A stretch of DNA of 64,000 bases, from positions 7,805,903-7,869,902 of the forward strand of contig CM046332.1 of the NCBI GenBank assembly GCA_025403435.1. Direction: 5' to 3'. Made by a program: the position numbers and the translations under genes. This DNA comes from Artocarpus heterophyllus (taxonomy: Eukaryota; Streptophyta; Magnoliopsida; Rosales; Moraceae). Under the pieces are notes generated by a model. The model ran no database searches. It worked only from the letters and a program-made list of their open reading frames with translations, and was not told the DNA's origin. Of this stretch, positions 36,850 through 49,236 are shown one piece after another. The stretch's first letter is position 1, and each line of letters opens with the position of its first letter.

Positions 36850-37649
36850 AGGATAAACATAAAAGGAAGGAATCGATTACGATGAAGCCTTTTAGCCTAT
36901 AGCCGTGGTTGATTCCATCCATATTCTCTTGTCATTTGTTGTTGCTCTTAATTACAAGACTTAGCAAATAAATTTCAGGACAACCTTTTCTTGGATGGCT
37001 ATTTTGATGAGACCATATATATGGTATAGCCAAATAGGTTCAAATCTAAGGGTCAAGTGAAAAAGGTTTGTAAGCTACTAAAGTCTATTTATAGACTTGA
37101 ACAAGAAGTACCTGAGAAGGACTAAAGGTTATATGCTAGTGTATTCTGGTGAGGACCTAACATCTCTTTAATACACTGATTTAGATTTTCAATCCTATTT
37201 GGATTTAAGGAGATCGACTTCAGGATTTGTGTTTACTCTGGGAGGAGGCGCCATTATTTGGAGAAGTGTCAAGCAAGATTGCACTTCAGATTCAACGATG
37301 GAGGTTACGTATGTGACAGCTAGTAAAGCTTTGAAAGAAGCTATGTGGCTCTGCAAGTTCCTTGGAGCTCTTAAGATAGTTCCTAGAATGGGTAAGTTGA
37401 CAACGTTGTATTGTGATAACGTTGCAGCGATACTAACGCTAAGGGATCAAGATTTCACAAGAAGAGTTAACATAACTTTAGAATTATCATTTAATAAAGG
37501 ACTTCATATAGAATGGACATGTTGTAGTATGCAAGATCGTGTCCAAGGATAATATAACTAATCCTTTCACAAAGACACTGCCAATGAGGGTTTTTGAGAA
37601 GCACGTAGAGGCTATAGAGATGCATAACATATCACATTTACTCACTTAG
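36850..37649 (+). pseudogene. pol: Cop4 pol relic, second part (RT remnant and RNase H)
   Basis: Resumes the RT reading interrupted at 27111 (KQKEGIDYDEAF-like block near 36860). Near 37102 the text jumps from the IYRLEQ region to KYLRRTKGYMLVYSGED, so the RT catalytic YVDD segment is deleted. RNase H follows, open at 37199-37552, with the family end at TAG 37647. With the integrase deletion in the first part, this element lost both catalytic cores. The polypurine tract GCAAGTGAGAGAT lies at 37651-37663. Confidence 0.88.
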
Positions 37650-37663
37650 GGCAAGTGAGAGAT

Positions 37664-39581
37664 TATTAGACTAGGTGCCTTAAGGATTAAATGATGTAAT
37701 AGCTTTTTGGAGACATTTAATCAATAAAGAGTTTATTAATTATTTCATATAACAAATATGTCCTCTTTATGTTCATTCATGTTGAATATATGATAGCAAG
37801 TTGATGTCTATGACTATCAATCTAAATCTTTAAGATTGTGCATATGATGGATATGTTATGCAGCAAATATGAATCTTAAAGGTGATAGTCTAAATAAAAG
37901 TATCCACAATCGAGGGAATAAGTTGGGTGCCTTATTCATATAAAAATTGTTATGTTGTCTACATCCCTAATGGGAGATGGCTTATATTGGTCATCGGACT
38001 TGGACTCTGCAAGTAGAAACATTGGTGCATTATTATAGGTGACGATATATTAGATTGGGACAAAAGTTGTATTGATTTGATTAATAATTCTATTTGCTTA
38101 AATCAAATCAATTCCAATCATATGTGTCATATCTTAATCCTGAAATGCATTAATAGACTTGTATTCTTGACTTGTGTCTTTTGATATACCAAAAAGTGAC
38201 ATCCTGAATTATATGAAGATATGCATGCCTGTACATTGGAGACATGACTCTTGATTGAGGTAGACTCAATATTCATAGATATGGATTCCATAGCTCTTTT
38301 GTAGGGTCAATGATATTCTCCTATAGGCATTATCCTGCAATTGAAAAACTAGAGTGCTCAACCATTTAGATATTTAGGTGTAATTGAATGGTATGTTATT
38401 TGTCTAGGTTATGAATAGTAAGTTTTCTAAGGGTGAGATAATAAAACATAAGATAAATATAATCGAGAAGGTAAAATAGAATTTATCCTTAAGCTGATTA
38501 TGAATATCCAATGGGGATGTAACACATTATGATATGTCATGGATAATAAGCTTATTGGAGTTTCATAATTTAAATATAGTTCGAGAGTACAGCTCTAAGC
38601 TTTTAGTAGAATAGCTTAAGAGTTTATATTATAAAATAACATGTCGGGGACGTGTTATTTTATAATTATAGGAGCTATATATCCATCGAGTCCCCTTTGC
38701 TAGCTTATAATATTTCCTGTAATGATACGGCATATTTTTCCTACATATTGGGAGTTTATGTTAATTCTTAGATTGGTTTAAATTCAGTTGATTGGATTTA
38801 ATAATTCATGTTTGTTTATTGGTTGAATTAATTTTATTGAATTAATTCGAAATAAACATGTTGAATTATCTGAATATATATTTTATTTGATATGAGATTA
38901 TCTGTATTTGACTTTTTAATTAGATAACTTCTCTATTGAGTTATTTGAATTAAAACTGAGGCTCTATCTAAGATTCCTATATAGAATAAGATATAAAAAC
39001 TTCCAGAACTAGGCAAACAGTCTAGCTGGTGACCAAGTCCTGCCAGCTAGTGGAGCGTAACTTAGTAACACAAAACAGTACAATTGGCAAGACGGTTGAG
39101 CATAATCTTGTGATATGTCTTTCACGTGCTTTGATGTGCATTTTGACCTAGCTCTGAATTTAGAAGTTCTATTTAAGTAGAATTGACTTCCTACCTATTA
39201 CTATAAATAGGATATTTGTTCCTATTGTTATTTAGATCACCAGAGAAATTTAGAGACAGAAACTCATACCAAACCTTAGCTCTTGGTTTTCTCTTGTAGT
39301 TGGAATGAAACGTTACCAAGAGGAGAACTGAACGATGTACGCCAACTAGCATTCTAATCATGGAAAAGAGAATAGCAAAAAAAACTAGTTGGTTGAAGCT
39401 CTTCTAGATGCAATTCTTAGTAGCAGTCTATCAAAGTTTTTCTTGTCAAAAGTGCGGTTCTAATTCTAGGAGATGCATAGATCTTAATTAATTTGTATAC
39501 ATTGCATGTCTAACATGTTATTTGGAAAAAGACTTTAATTTAAAATTTTTAAAATTCCATTGCATTCTTGTTTTTACAACA
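37664..39581 (+). repeat. Cop4 3' LTR, about 1918 bp, diverged subfamily
   Basis: Starts TATTAGACTAGGTGCC after the polypurine tract and ends TTTTTACAACA. Clearly the same LTR family but more distant; closest in its first bases to CopS (TGCCTTAAGG). Where the others carry the dyad array it has CTAGCTGG (39022) and CCAGCTAG (39043), a different 8-bp dyad. Outer boundary of the nest. Confidence 0.88.
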
Positions 39582-39619
39582 TATCTCTTTCACCTGCAAC
39601 ATTAAATAAAAGAACGAAA

Positions 39620-39829
39620 ATGTCCTTAAGCTATTTCTTGAACAGTCATGCGTTTCTTAATATGCCAAATAATTGGCATGTCCCCCGTGAAAGCTTTCCA
39701 ATTGAACGGTATCCTCAAGGCCAATCTACCAAAAAGCCCCCGCTTGACATTCCCCTGAAGGAGATGACAACGTTAATAGTTTTTGTTAAGTATTCTTTTT
39801 CATGTTTTGGGCGTCAATTTTTTTCTTAA
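39620..39829 (+). CDS. Unrecognised open frame of 69 codons
   Basis: ATG at 39620 (MSLSYFLNSHAFLN), stop at 39829. The frame is open further upstream into the Cop4 LTR (39560), which shows that the upstream ATG is not genuine. Composition in the middle (NNWHVPRESFPIERYPQGQ) looks protein-like, with a Lys/Pro-rich stretch after it, but no family is recognised. GACAAC|GTTAAT near 39770 could be a donor splice site. It may equally be a chance frame or a gene fragment left between insertions. Low confidence. Confidence 0.2.
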   Translation: MSLSYFLNSHAFLNMPNNWHVPRESFPIERYPQGQSTKKPPLDIPLKEMTTLIVFVKYSFSCFGRQFFS

Positions 39830-40879
39830 AATTATGAGCTCTACTCTTAATAAAACTCAAATGCAAATTTCGTTACAAAAATCGACTATGCTTTTTAATG
39901 CTTGAGTTTTATTGGATCTTAATTGCCAATGATTCTAAAATTCAAGGTGTATTTTTTTAAGATTGAAAGTTTAGAGTGTATTATGCAAAAACAAAAAACT
40001 TGGGGTTTAATAATGTAATTTACTCCACGAAGAACGAAGGCTATCTCACTTGTCCTCTGCCTTTGCTTCCTCGCTTCCTCTCCCACTCATTTTCACCGCT
40101 AACTTGGTACTAAGGTTCGTCATTACCTACTTACTACAAACACCATAAATCTCTGCATGCAAGGTGCGAAACGTTGTGTTAAAATCACACTGCGAGCTCA
40201 TTGCAGCGCCATTGTCACTAGCACTGTCCGGATGCCTAAGATTCAGCCTCGCCCCACCACAAGTATCAAAGATCTCCACGCCAGGGAGAACTAAATTCTA
40301 AAGGTATCATGGCCAATGCAAGGGGCTCGTTGGTCATCATCACCTCACCACACAATTGAGCTATCGCAGTGACAACTAATAAATTTTCTTTTTCTTCAAT
40401 CTTGTGCATTTAGAATTTTTCAGCCTAGAATTGTATTTTGTGTATTTGATGAAACAATTCTTGTATTGTCACAAATTTCGTGATTTTAGTGATGTTTTAA
40501 GTAGTGCAACAACTACGACACCCATGCTTGCTACCAGTACTGGTGATTTCGGTGGATGCCGACAAATATTGCAATAACCAAAATTGGCGTCCTGTTAGCA
40601 TGGCCAATGTCACAATAGATACTGGTTGTTAACCGCCTTTTGTATCCAGTTACTGTCTAGTATCACAACAGTCAACAACAAGTATTTTATGGGTATATTT
40701 AGTGCTAAAAATATAATAATATGACATGACATGACATGAAATTCTTTGTTAATACTTTTATGTCATGGATAAATTAAACCAAACATGGATTATGAATTTA
40801 TACAATATTATAGTTGATTTATGTTATGGATAAATATTGATAATGTTTTAGATTTCGTGATATATTTATATTTCAAAAT

Positions 40880-42015
40880 AAAAATATCAAGGAAGTCCGA
40901 ATTCAACCCTAATATCATATTATCTCATAATTTTGCAAATGGTAAATTTTAAAAATGAATTTAACTCCATTAAAATAGTTGTCTTGTTGTTTTACTTAAA
41001 AGTTTTTATTTAATTAATGCTCCCTGAAAAAATTTTCCGACGCCACTTCTACTCTTGTTAGAGACCTAAAGTGCAACAACAACTAACCGCAATACCATCC
41101 AAAATCAAGGGGATTAAAAGTAACGATAACAATAATAACAACTAAAACTTAAGCGCAATACCATTCAAAATTTTTTTCCCAGACAAAAGAAGAGTGGAAA
41201 GCTTGGAGATATAGAATATGGGCCTTCCAAGAAGTGGCAACTTAGTTTGGATATTGTAATCTGTCTTGACACAAAATTACAAATTGTTTCTCTCACATCT
41301 CACAAAAAAAAGTTTTGGGATTTGTGCCTTTGTCTCAGATATTGCACGACAACAAAGTGAGCGAAAATGAACTAAGGCCGACTTGCTGGGGAGACCAAGA
41401 GGATACAGTCTTTCATAAATGTTACTTCCTTGTTGATATATCTCCCTTTTTATCATAGATGTTTAAAAGAGAGGGAAAAGATAAAAACCAATGGTGGTTA
41501 TCTAAATCTTACTATCTCTTGTTAACTGGAGGATACACATTGTTAAAACTTCTACAAAAGTTTCAACTATACTCAAAATTTTGAGTTTTGAATTTTGATC
41601 ATACACTTATATTCAAAATTTTTGGGTATACTATCTAAATTTGAAATGTTAAATAAACTAAAAATCAACCACAATACTATATAAATTCATAATTTTATGA
41701 ACATACGGTAAAGTTTAGAAAAGTAATTAAACTCCATTACGATAGTTGTATTATTGTTTTAGTCAAAATTTTTTGTTTTATTAACTCTCCGAAAAAATAT
41801 TCTAATTTTGTCACTGCTCCGGCTAGGGTTGGCTAAACGTTGCTTTTCTGTTGAGATATCTCCCTTTTTATTATAGATATTTAAAAGAGAAATAAAACCT
41901 AACGATGGTGATCTAGCATAGTTGTCTTGATACTGGACTGCAAGTTGTAAAAAAATGTATATATTTATTTGTTCGATGACATGACACAATAAGACGGAGA
42001 GAGAAAATGAACTGA
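40880..42015. repeat. Two diverged copies of a local repeat
   Basis: The block ending TTAACTCCATTA-AATAGTTGT...CTCC(CT)GAAAAAAT (about 40920-41050) recurs at about 41690-41815. The block GTTGATATATCTCCCTTTTTATCATAGAT (41433) recurs at 41851. A third block with GTCTTGACAC...GAGCGAAAATGAACTAAG (41262-41376) recurs, diverged, at about 41923-42015. Block order differs between the copies. Type unknown; possibly an old DNA transposon or duplicated segment. Confidence 0.5.
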
Positions 42016-42138
42016 CGTGTCGGGCGATCACATATATGTAGGGGAGTCTATCATTCAGCCGGTTGGATGGTTCTTCCTTGTTCTTTCAGCCAACGATATT
42101 GTCTTAGACGGTCAGGATGAGATGAAGGATAATAGTAA

Positions 42139-44145
42139 TGTTGAAAAAATAATGAGCTAACGAAATTTTAAAAATTTTTATATCTGACTATTTTTTAAAA
42201 CACAAGTTTAATACGCTATATACATAAATTAACCAAATCTTACTAACTTCTGTGTGCCAAAAAGCTACTACAATTAGTGAAGAAAAATAACGTTTCAGAA
42301 GGATCTCAACCAATTGGCCTTCTTTACTATTCTCCGTCTACGATCGGAGTGAGTATGGGCTCATACATACAGCTTTTCCACCAGATGACTCACCTTCCAA
42401 CCAATTGAGAGAACCCAAAGCTAGTCTTCGTGATTTATGAGCAAGAGCTCTTAGGAAGTTTCAGAATCTCACTATCAGAGTTTCACTCTTTATCTCTCAA
42501 CTGATCTAAATAATAATGAGACTCACTCCCTTTTTATAAAGGTTGGGCCCAAGAGTCAGTCCTTATCAGATAATGCCACAAAATTCAAAGCAGAATCAAA
42601 TTCGGATCAACATCTGATGAAATCCACATGAAAACGCATAATCTTTCTATCGTGCGGTCGGCATGCCAATCTGTCTAACTGGCATGCCGAACTTGTCTCA
42701 TTGGTAGGCCGAACCTGAGGATTAGCATGCCAAACGGTTGATAAAAAATTTCAACGAATCTTTTATTTTCCACCCGAGATTCTATAGGATAAAGTTCTAG
42801 TTTTAATTCAAATAACCCAATACAAAAGTTATCTAATTAAAACAACGTTATCTAGATAATTTCTAAGAAAATAAATGAATTCCTGATAATTCAACAAGTT
42901 TATCTTGAATTAATTCAAAATTAATCCAACTGATAAACAGACATAAATTATCTGATCTTAATAATTCAATAAGTTTATCTTGAATTAATTTTATTACAAA
43001 ATTAATTCAACTGATAAACAGACATAAATTATCTGATTTTACCAAATTTCAACCAATCTGATAAATCTGACATAAGTCACAAATTATTAAAAAAACACGC
43101 CGTATCGTTACGAGATTTTTGTGAGCTAGCAAAAGGGACTTGATGGACCTATATAGTTCAAGTGCCCGATAATTATGAAACCCAATATCTTAGATATACA
43201 TTTCATAATTATCGACTCCAACGCTACTCCACTACAAGCTTGGAGCTGCACTCTCATACTACATAGAATTATGAAGCCCATATAGCTAAGTCTCTATTAC
43301 ATATCATAGTGTATCATATCCCCATAAGATTATCCATAATCGGCTTAAGGACAAGTTTTGTCTTACCTTCCTGATTATTTTTATCTTACGTTCCATTATC
43401 TCACCATTGGAAAACTTACAATCCAAAGACAGTATACCATTCGGTTACACCTATGTATCCAAATGGTTGAGCGCTCTAGTTTTCCAATAAAAGATAATAC
43501 ATATAAGAGAATATCACTACTCTTAAAGAGGAGCTATGGATTCCAAATATATGAATAATAGTTATACGCTATCAAGAGTCATGCCTCCAACGTACCGGTA
43601 TGCAAACCACTATTAAAATGTGGGTGTCACTCTTTGGTATATCAAAAGACATAAGTCAAGACAATGAGCCCACTATTCATTTCAAGATTAAGATATAATA
43701 TAAATGATTGCCTAAAGTGAATCGATTTACTGACACAGAATTATTAATCCAACTCAATTCACTTTATGTCCCAAACCAACACATCGTCACCTATGACAAT
43801 GTGCCAATGTTTCTATTCGCGGAGTCCACTTCCAATAGTCAAGACAAACCATCTCCTAATAGGGATATAGACAATATAATAATCTTTACTTGAATAAAGT
43901 GCCCAACTTTATTCCCTCGACTACAAATCATATGATTTAGACCGTATAATTTGTCCATCATATGCCTAATTCTTAAAGGTTTAGACTGACAGTCTCAAAC
44001 TTTTTGTTTACTTAACATACATTCAACAAATATGAACGTAAAGAGGACAAGATTTGGTATATAAATAATAAATAAATTCTTTATTGATAAAAATGTCTCC
44101 AAAAACCTATTACATTTTTACTCCTTAGGGCATCCATGTCTAGCA
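42139..44145 (-). repeat. Cop6 3' LTR, 2007 bp
   Basis: TGTTGAAAAAATAATGAG ... GTCTAGCA. Dyad units start at 42658, 42679, 42701 and 42722 (21/22/21 bp). Confidence 0.93.
42658..42733. repeat. Phased dyad array in Cop6 3' LTR (4 units)
   Basis: Starts 42658, 42679, 42701 and 42722; spacing identical to Cop1, Cop3 and Cop5. Confidence 0.87.
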
Positions 44146-44159
44146 ATCTCCCACTTGCA

Positions 44160-47100
44160 CTAAGTGAGTAAATATGACAAATCTCACATTCCTATAGCTT
44201 CCACATGTTCTCAAAGACTCTCCTAGTAAGTGTCTTCGTGAATGAATCAGCTAAATTGTCCTCTGACGCGATTTTACACACCGTGACATGCCTGCCCTCG
44301 ACGAAGTCGTTTATTACATGATACTTCTAATCAATATGCTTACTCTTCTTATGAAACCTTGGTTCCTTAGCATCAGTTACCGTCGCACTATCATCACAGT
44401 ACAGTGATGCTGCCTTATCCATACCAAGAACTACCTCAAGATCCCTAAGAAACTTACGGAGCCACACTGCTTCTTTTGAAACATCAATAGCTGCAACATA
44501 CTCGGCCTCCATCGTTGAATCTAAAGTGCAATCTTATTTCACACTTCTTCAACTGATGGTACCGCCGCCTAGAGTAAACACAAACCCAGAAGTCGACTCC
44601 TTGAATCTAGATAGAATTGAAAATCCGAGTCCTTATATCCTAGAGGAGTCAAATCCTCACTCGAATACACAAGCATATACCCTTGAGTCTTTCAAAGGTA
44701 CTTGAAAATATGCTTAATCGCAACCCAGTGGTTCGGTCCTAGATTCGCCTAAAATCGACTTACAATCCTGACTGCATAACAAGCATCCAGTCGTGTGCAA
44801 AGCATGGGATGCATGAGACTACCCACTGCCGATGCATAAGGCACCTTCTTCATGTATTCTCTTTCTTCCTCAGACTTTGGAGAATCTTTCTTAGAAAGAG
44901 TAATAATTCCAGACCTAGATGGTTGCCCACCTTTTTTGGAATCCTACATTGCAAACCTCTTGAGAATTTAATCTATGTAGCTAGCTTGTGACAAAGCTAT
45001 CATTTTGTTGTTCCTATCCTGAAAAATCAAGATATTGAGAACAAAATTAGCCTCACCTAAGTCCATATCAAACTGCTTGGTCAACCATAATTTGACAAAT
45101 GAAAATGCCCCAACATCATTGCCAATTAGTAGAATGTCATCTACATGGAGTAGTAGAAAAACCATCTTCCCATCCTTAATGTGCTTGTAAATACTTGGCT
45201 CATCCACATTTTGTGAGAACCCATAAGTCTTGATCACCTGATCAAATCTTATGTTTTAAGAAGGGGAAGCCTACTTAAGTCCATAAATTGACTTTAACAG
45301 CTTACAAACTTTACCCTCTTAACCCTTGACCTTAAACTCGTCTGGTTGTTTAATATAAATGGACTCATCAAGATAGCCATTTAGAAAAGCCGTCTTGACA
45401 TCCATCTGTCAAATCTTGTAATCAAGAGCGATAGCTATGGATAAGAGAATTCGGATGGACTTGAGCATGGCTATAGGCGAAAAGGTTTCCTCATAATTGA
45501 TTCCTTCCTTTTGGGTATAACCTTTAGCTTCTAGTCTAGCCTTAAAGGTTTCGACCTTTCCATCCACTCTTTTTTCCTTTTGTAGATCCACTTACACCCT
45601 AAGGGTTTTACCCATTCGAGAATATCCACAAGCTCCCAGACCTGATTAGTCTCCATAGACTTCATCTATGTGTTCATGGCCTCTGTCCAAAGTTTTGAAT
45701 CAACATCCTCCATAGCCTCTACGTAAGTGTAAGGATCCCTATCATGTTCATCCGGTTTAGCCAAGAAGGCTCCCCATTGAACATATACCTCTTGGGTTGA
45801 CGCTCGATCCTCCCACTACGCCAAAGCCCCTTAGGTTGTTGTTTGGGTTTGTTTAGTTTTTCTACACTGATTGGAATGGTTTCATTCGAAACCATTGAAG
45901 TGATTGGATCACTCCTTATCTCCTCAAGCACTACTTTGGTTTGAGGCTTAAAGTCATCCATGCAACTTTCATCTAGGAAAGTTGCATTAGTTGAAACCAC
46001 AACTTTACTTTTCCTTTGGGTTATAGAAATAACCCCCTTTAGTCCCTTTTGGATATCCTACAAACACGCAAACTTCCAAACGTGCTTCTAACTTATTTGC
46101 ATCCCTAAACAGGACATGAGTCAGACATCCCCATATGCGAATATGGTTTAAGGATTCTTTTTGCCCGTCCACAACTTGTGAGGAGTTTTAGGGACCGATT
46201 TTGAAGAAACGTGTTCAAAAGATAACATGCGGTTTGTAGTGCATATCCCCAAAAGGATAAAGGCAATAATGAATAACTCATCATGGACCTAACTATGTCC
46301 AATAAAGTCCTATTTCTTCTCTCTGCTACGCCATTCTGCTATGGAGTGCCCGGCGTAGTAAAATGGGATAAAATCCCATTCTCTAATAAGTGTCCTAGAA
46401 ACTCATCAGAAAGGTATTCTCCACCTCGATCGGATCGAAGTTTCTTTATTGGTTTACCCAATTGCCTTTTCACTTCAACCCAAAACTCACTGAATTTTTC
46501 AAAAGTTTTGCTTTTATGGTGCATCAGGTACACATACCCATACCTTAAGTAATCATCAATACAAGTGAAAAAGTAATCATACCCTTCTCGTGCCTGGATG
46601 TTCATTGGTCCGTAAACATTACTATGCACAAGTTGTAGAACCCCTTCAGCCCTATTGCCCTTAGACCTGAATGGTCTTTTGGTCATTTTACCCTCCAAAT
46701 AATATTCACATTATGGTATAGATTCCACCTTTAAGTCACTTAAAGGTCCATCCCTTTCCAACCTTTGAATCCCATTTAGGTTAATATGACCATTGTGCAA
46801 ATGCCAAAGATAAGTCTTATTAGAGTGAAAAGTTTTAAGTCTTTTAGAGTTATTATCATTTATCTCAGCATTAAGCAGTAAGTTCATCTTAGGTTTGATA
46901 AAATATAGATTATTTTGCATCCATCCAGAACAGATAAAATATTTGCTTTTATGAATCACCACTTTTTTATTAAAAGAAACCAAATAGGAGTCTTTAAATA
47001 AACAAGCTACAGAAATTAAATTCCTCTTAAATTTAGGAACATAAAAACAATCTTGCAAAATTAAATTCCTATAATTATCAAAATAAAGATGGACATCTCC

Positions 47101-48108
47101 CACTACCTCCGCTAAGACCAAGGATCCATCGCCTATCTGAAGCGTGAAGTCCTTATGAAGCAAACTTCTCATTTCTTTGAACCCTTGCAGAGAAACACAA
47201 ACATGATTAGTTGCACCAAAATCTATGACCTAAATGTCACTGGATTCCTCAACCAAACAAGTTTCTAAATACAGAAGATCACACCTACCTCTTTTGAAAA
47301 GGAAGTCCTTGCAATGCTTCTTTATGTGCCTGACCTTCCTGTAGAAGAAGCACTTGAGCTTCTTCGGGTTCTTCTTCTTCTTCTTCTTGCTCTTGTTGTT
47401 AGCAAGAATAGAAGATTTCCCATTTTTGGCTTGTTATTTCTTTCCATTCCCTAAGTTGGGATTGGACCTAGAAGCAACCGCCAAATTGGCCTCTCCACCT
47501 GCAAGAGACTCCCTAATCATCAATTCAAACTCCTATAACTATTTCATCAACTCTATTAAGGTCATATCCAGCTTATTGCTCAAATTAAATGTAGCTCTAA
47601 ATGGAATAAGTTCCTTTTACAAAGTCACAAAGACCATGGTCATCTGAGTTTTAGCATCGATGTCAGCTCCATTGGTTTGAGCCTCAGTGAGGTAACCCAT
47701 GACCAACATCATGTGCTCTTTTACAGATGTCCCTAGCCTCTGCTTAAAGTTTAAGAGTTTCTGAAGCACCCCTTGCCACTTTGTTAGCGCCTGGCCTCCA
47801 AACATATCTTCAAGATTATCTAAGATCTGTTTCGTAGTCTCATCATCTTCATGTTGAGCCTGTAGCATGTTGTTCATGCTGGCCATAACATAGCAGCGGG
47901 TCTGATTGTTTGCATCTTTTCAATGATCGTATGCTTGGAGTTGCTCATTAGTGCAATCTTCTATAGGCTCATGAGGACAAGGGGTTGTTAGCATAAATTT
48001 TAGTTTCTTAAAGGAGAGGACGATATCCAGGTTCCATTTCCAATCATTATAATTCTCTTCGGTTAATTGGTTTTTATCAAGTATAGAAGATAAAGCGTTT
48101 TTAGACAT
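44160..48108 (-). pseudogene. gag-pol: Cop6 gag-pol polyprotein, broken
   Basis: Reads from ATG 48108 (MSKNALSSILDKN) to the family stop at 44160. Open blocks: gag 48108-47920 and 47886-47617, protease/pre-integrase 47172-46711, integrase 46698-46339 (first Asp kept; RSDRGGEY kept) and 46302-46105, linker 46000-45719, RT 45591-45409 and 45237-44968, RNase H 44512-44327. The zinc knuckle reads CFFYRKVRHIKKHC with the second Cys changed to Tyr. The protease site is DFGATNH, preceded by a stop in place of Trp. RT YVDD reads HVDD (near 45145). At least eight interruptions; non-functional. Confidence 0.92.
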
Positions 48109-49236
48109 TTTTAATCCACAATAAAAAAATCATATTCCAAACGTAAGCAAACATATCATAATAATTTAGTAAGATAACACAATCATATAAAAACATACAA
48201 ATGTGTTTATGTGTCAAAACCTTGAAAAATATCACAACCTTACAATGATAATTCCCAACTCAGAATTTAACAAGCTCCTAGGGGAGTCATGCCAAATTAA
48301 ATCAGGAACACGGATCCCCTCCTGATTAATATATGCCATCCAGGACCCATATGATCCAAGAGAATATTCAAAACATATTATCGATTCTTCATCCCTGAAT
48401 TCTTATGCTGTATCCTTCTTCATGTAATCCCTATCTACAAGTCTTCAATCCCGCATGAATCAAATACTCCAAATTTCTAGTCTTATCTAGATTTTAAATG
48501 TTTCTCAGAATTGTCCAAAAATAAAATTCAAACTGCATAAAAAATTGCATCTTTTCTGGAATAATTTTTTAGCTCTTTACCGGCAAGCCGATCTGGGTGA
48601 TCGGTCTGTCGGTCATGACCTACCGGCCAATTGATCTTTTCATATCAACTTGCCGGTTCATGACTGATCAGCCAGCCGAACCAAAAGTTTGGCCTGCCGC
48701 TAGAGCCTCCTGGTTTCTGCCCCGCTGACATCCTACCGAAGATCACATCTAGCCTACCAAACTGTGACCATCGACCTGTCGAACTAGAGGGTTCGGCATG
48801 TCGACCCAACAGAAACCACCCTTTTCAAAAAATACAGTTTCCAATGCAATTTATCAATTTTATTTTTAACAATTCAAAAACATAAAACTAGAGACTCAAG
48901 ACATACCGAGGAATGCCATCATCCATCTTCTAGATCCGTCTTCTTCAAATGATTATTTAATTGCAAAATTATTACAAATTTAAACCTCTAAGGAACCGTA
49001 ATCGACATAAATTAATTAATTAATTAATAATTAAATAGTAATTTAATCAATCATATTTAATTAATAAGCATTCACCATATAATTCATGACAACATATACT
49101 ATTATATAGAAACCTAGAGTGTCAACTGTCTATAAAATTAAATTCAAGCATATGAGAGATCAAGATCATATAATTTACACATATAGCATGACCACAAACT
49201 CGTAAATTTACTTTTAAACCTGGCTCTGATACCAAT
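48109..49236 (-). other. Cop6 5' leader with internal deletion
   Basis: About 550 bp shorter than the Cop1 and Cop2 leaders: near 48360 sequence from the first CCTAGGGG hairpin region jumps to the stretch before the dyad array. Primer-binding site (exact TGGTATCAGAGC, minus strand) at 49223-49234. Dyad array 48580-48807. Confidence 0.85.
48580..48807. repeat. Dyad array in Cop6 leader
   Basis: Begins CCGGCAAGCCGATC at 48580, with repeated TCGGCC/TTGGCCTGCC forms and an end copy GTTCGGCATGTCGA near 48791. Partly decayed. Confidence 0.75.

Larger units (their letters stand above)
39582..42138. other. Unclassified, probably non-LTR flanking DNA
   Basis: No LTR-element homology seen by eye. It contains a short open frame (39620-39829), a 12-bp inverted repeat (AATAAAACTCAA near 39853, TTGAGTTTTATT near 39903), and two diverged copies of a local repeat (40880-41510 and 41660-42015). 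The rest is AT-rich without a convincing exon. Confidence 0.6.

Noticed and set aside
39582..42138. Whole interval considered as a host gene
   Set aside because: No start, splice pattern or recognisable domain could be supported; only a short frame at the left end is listed, at low confidence.
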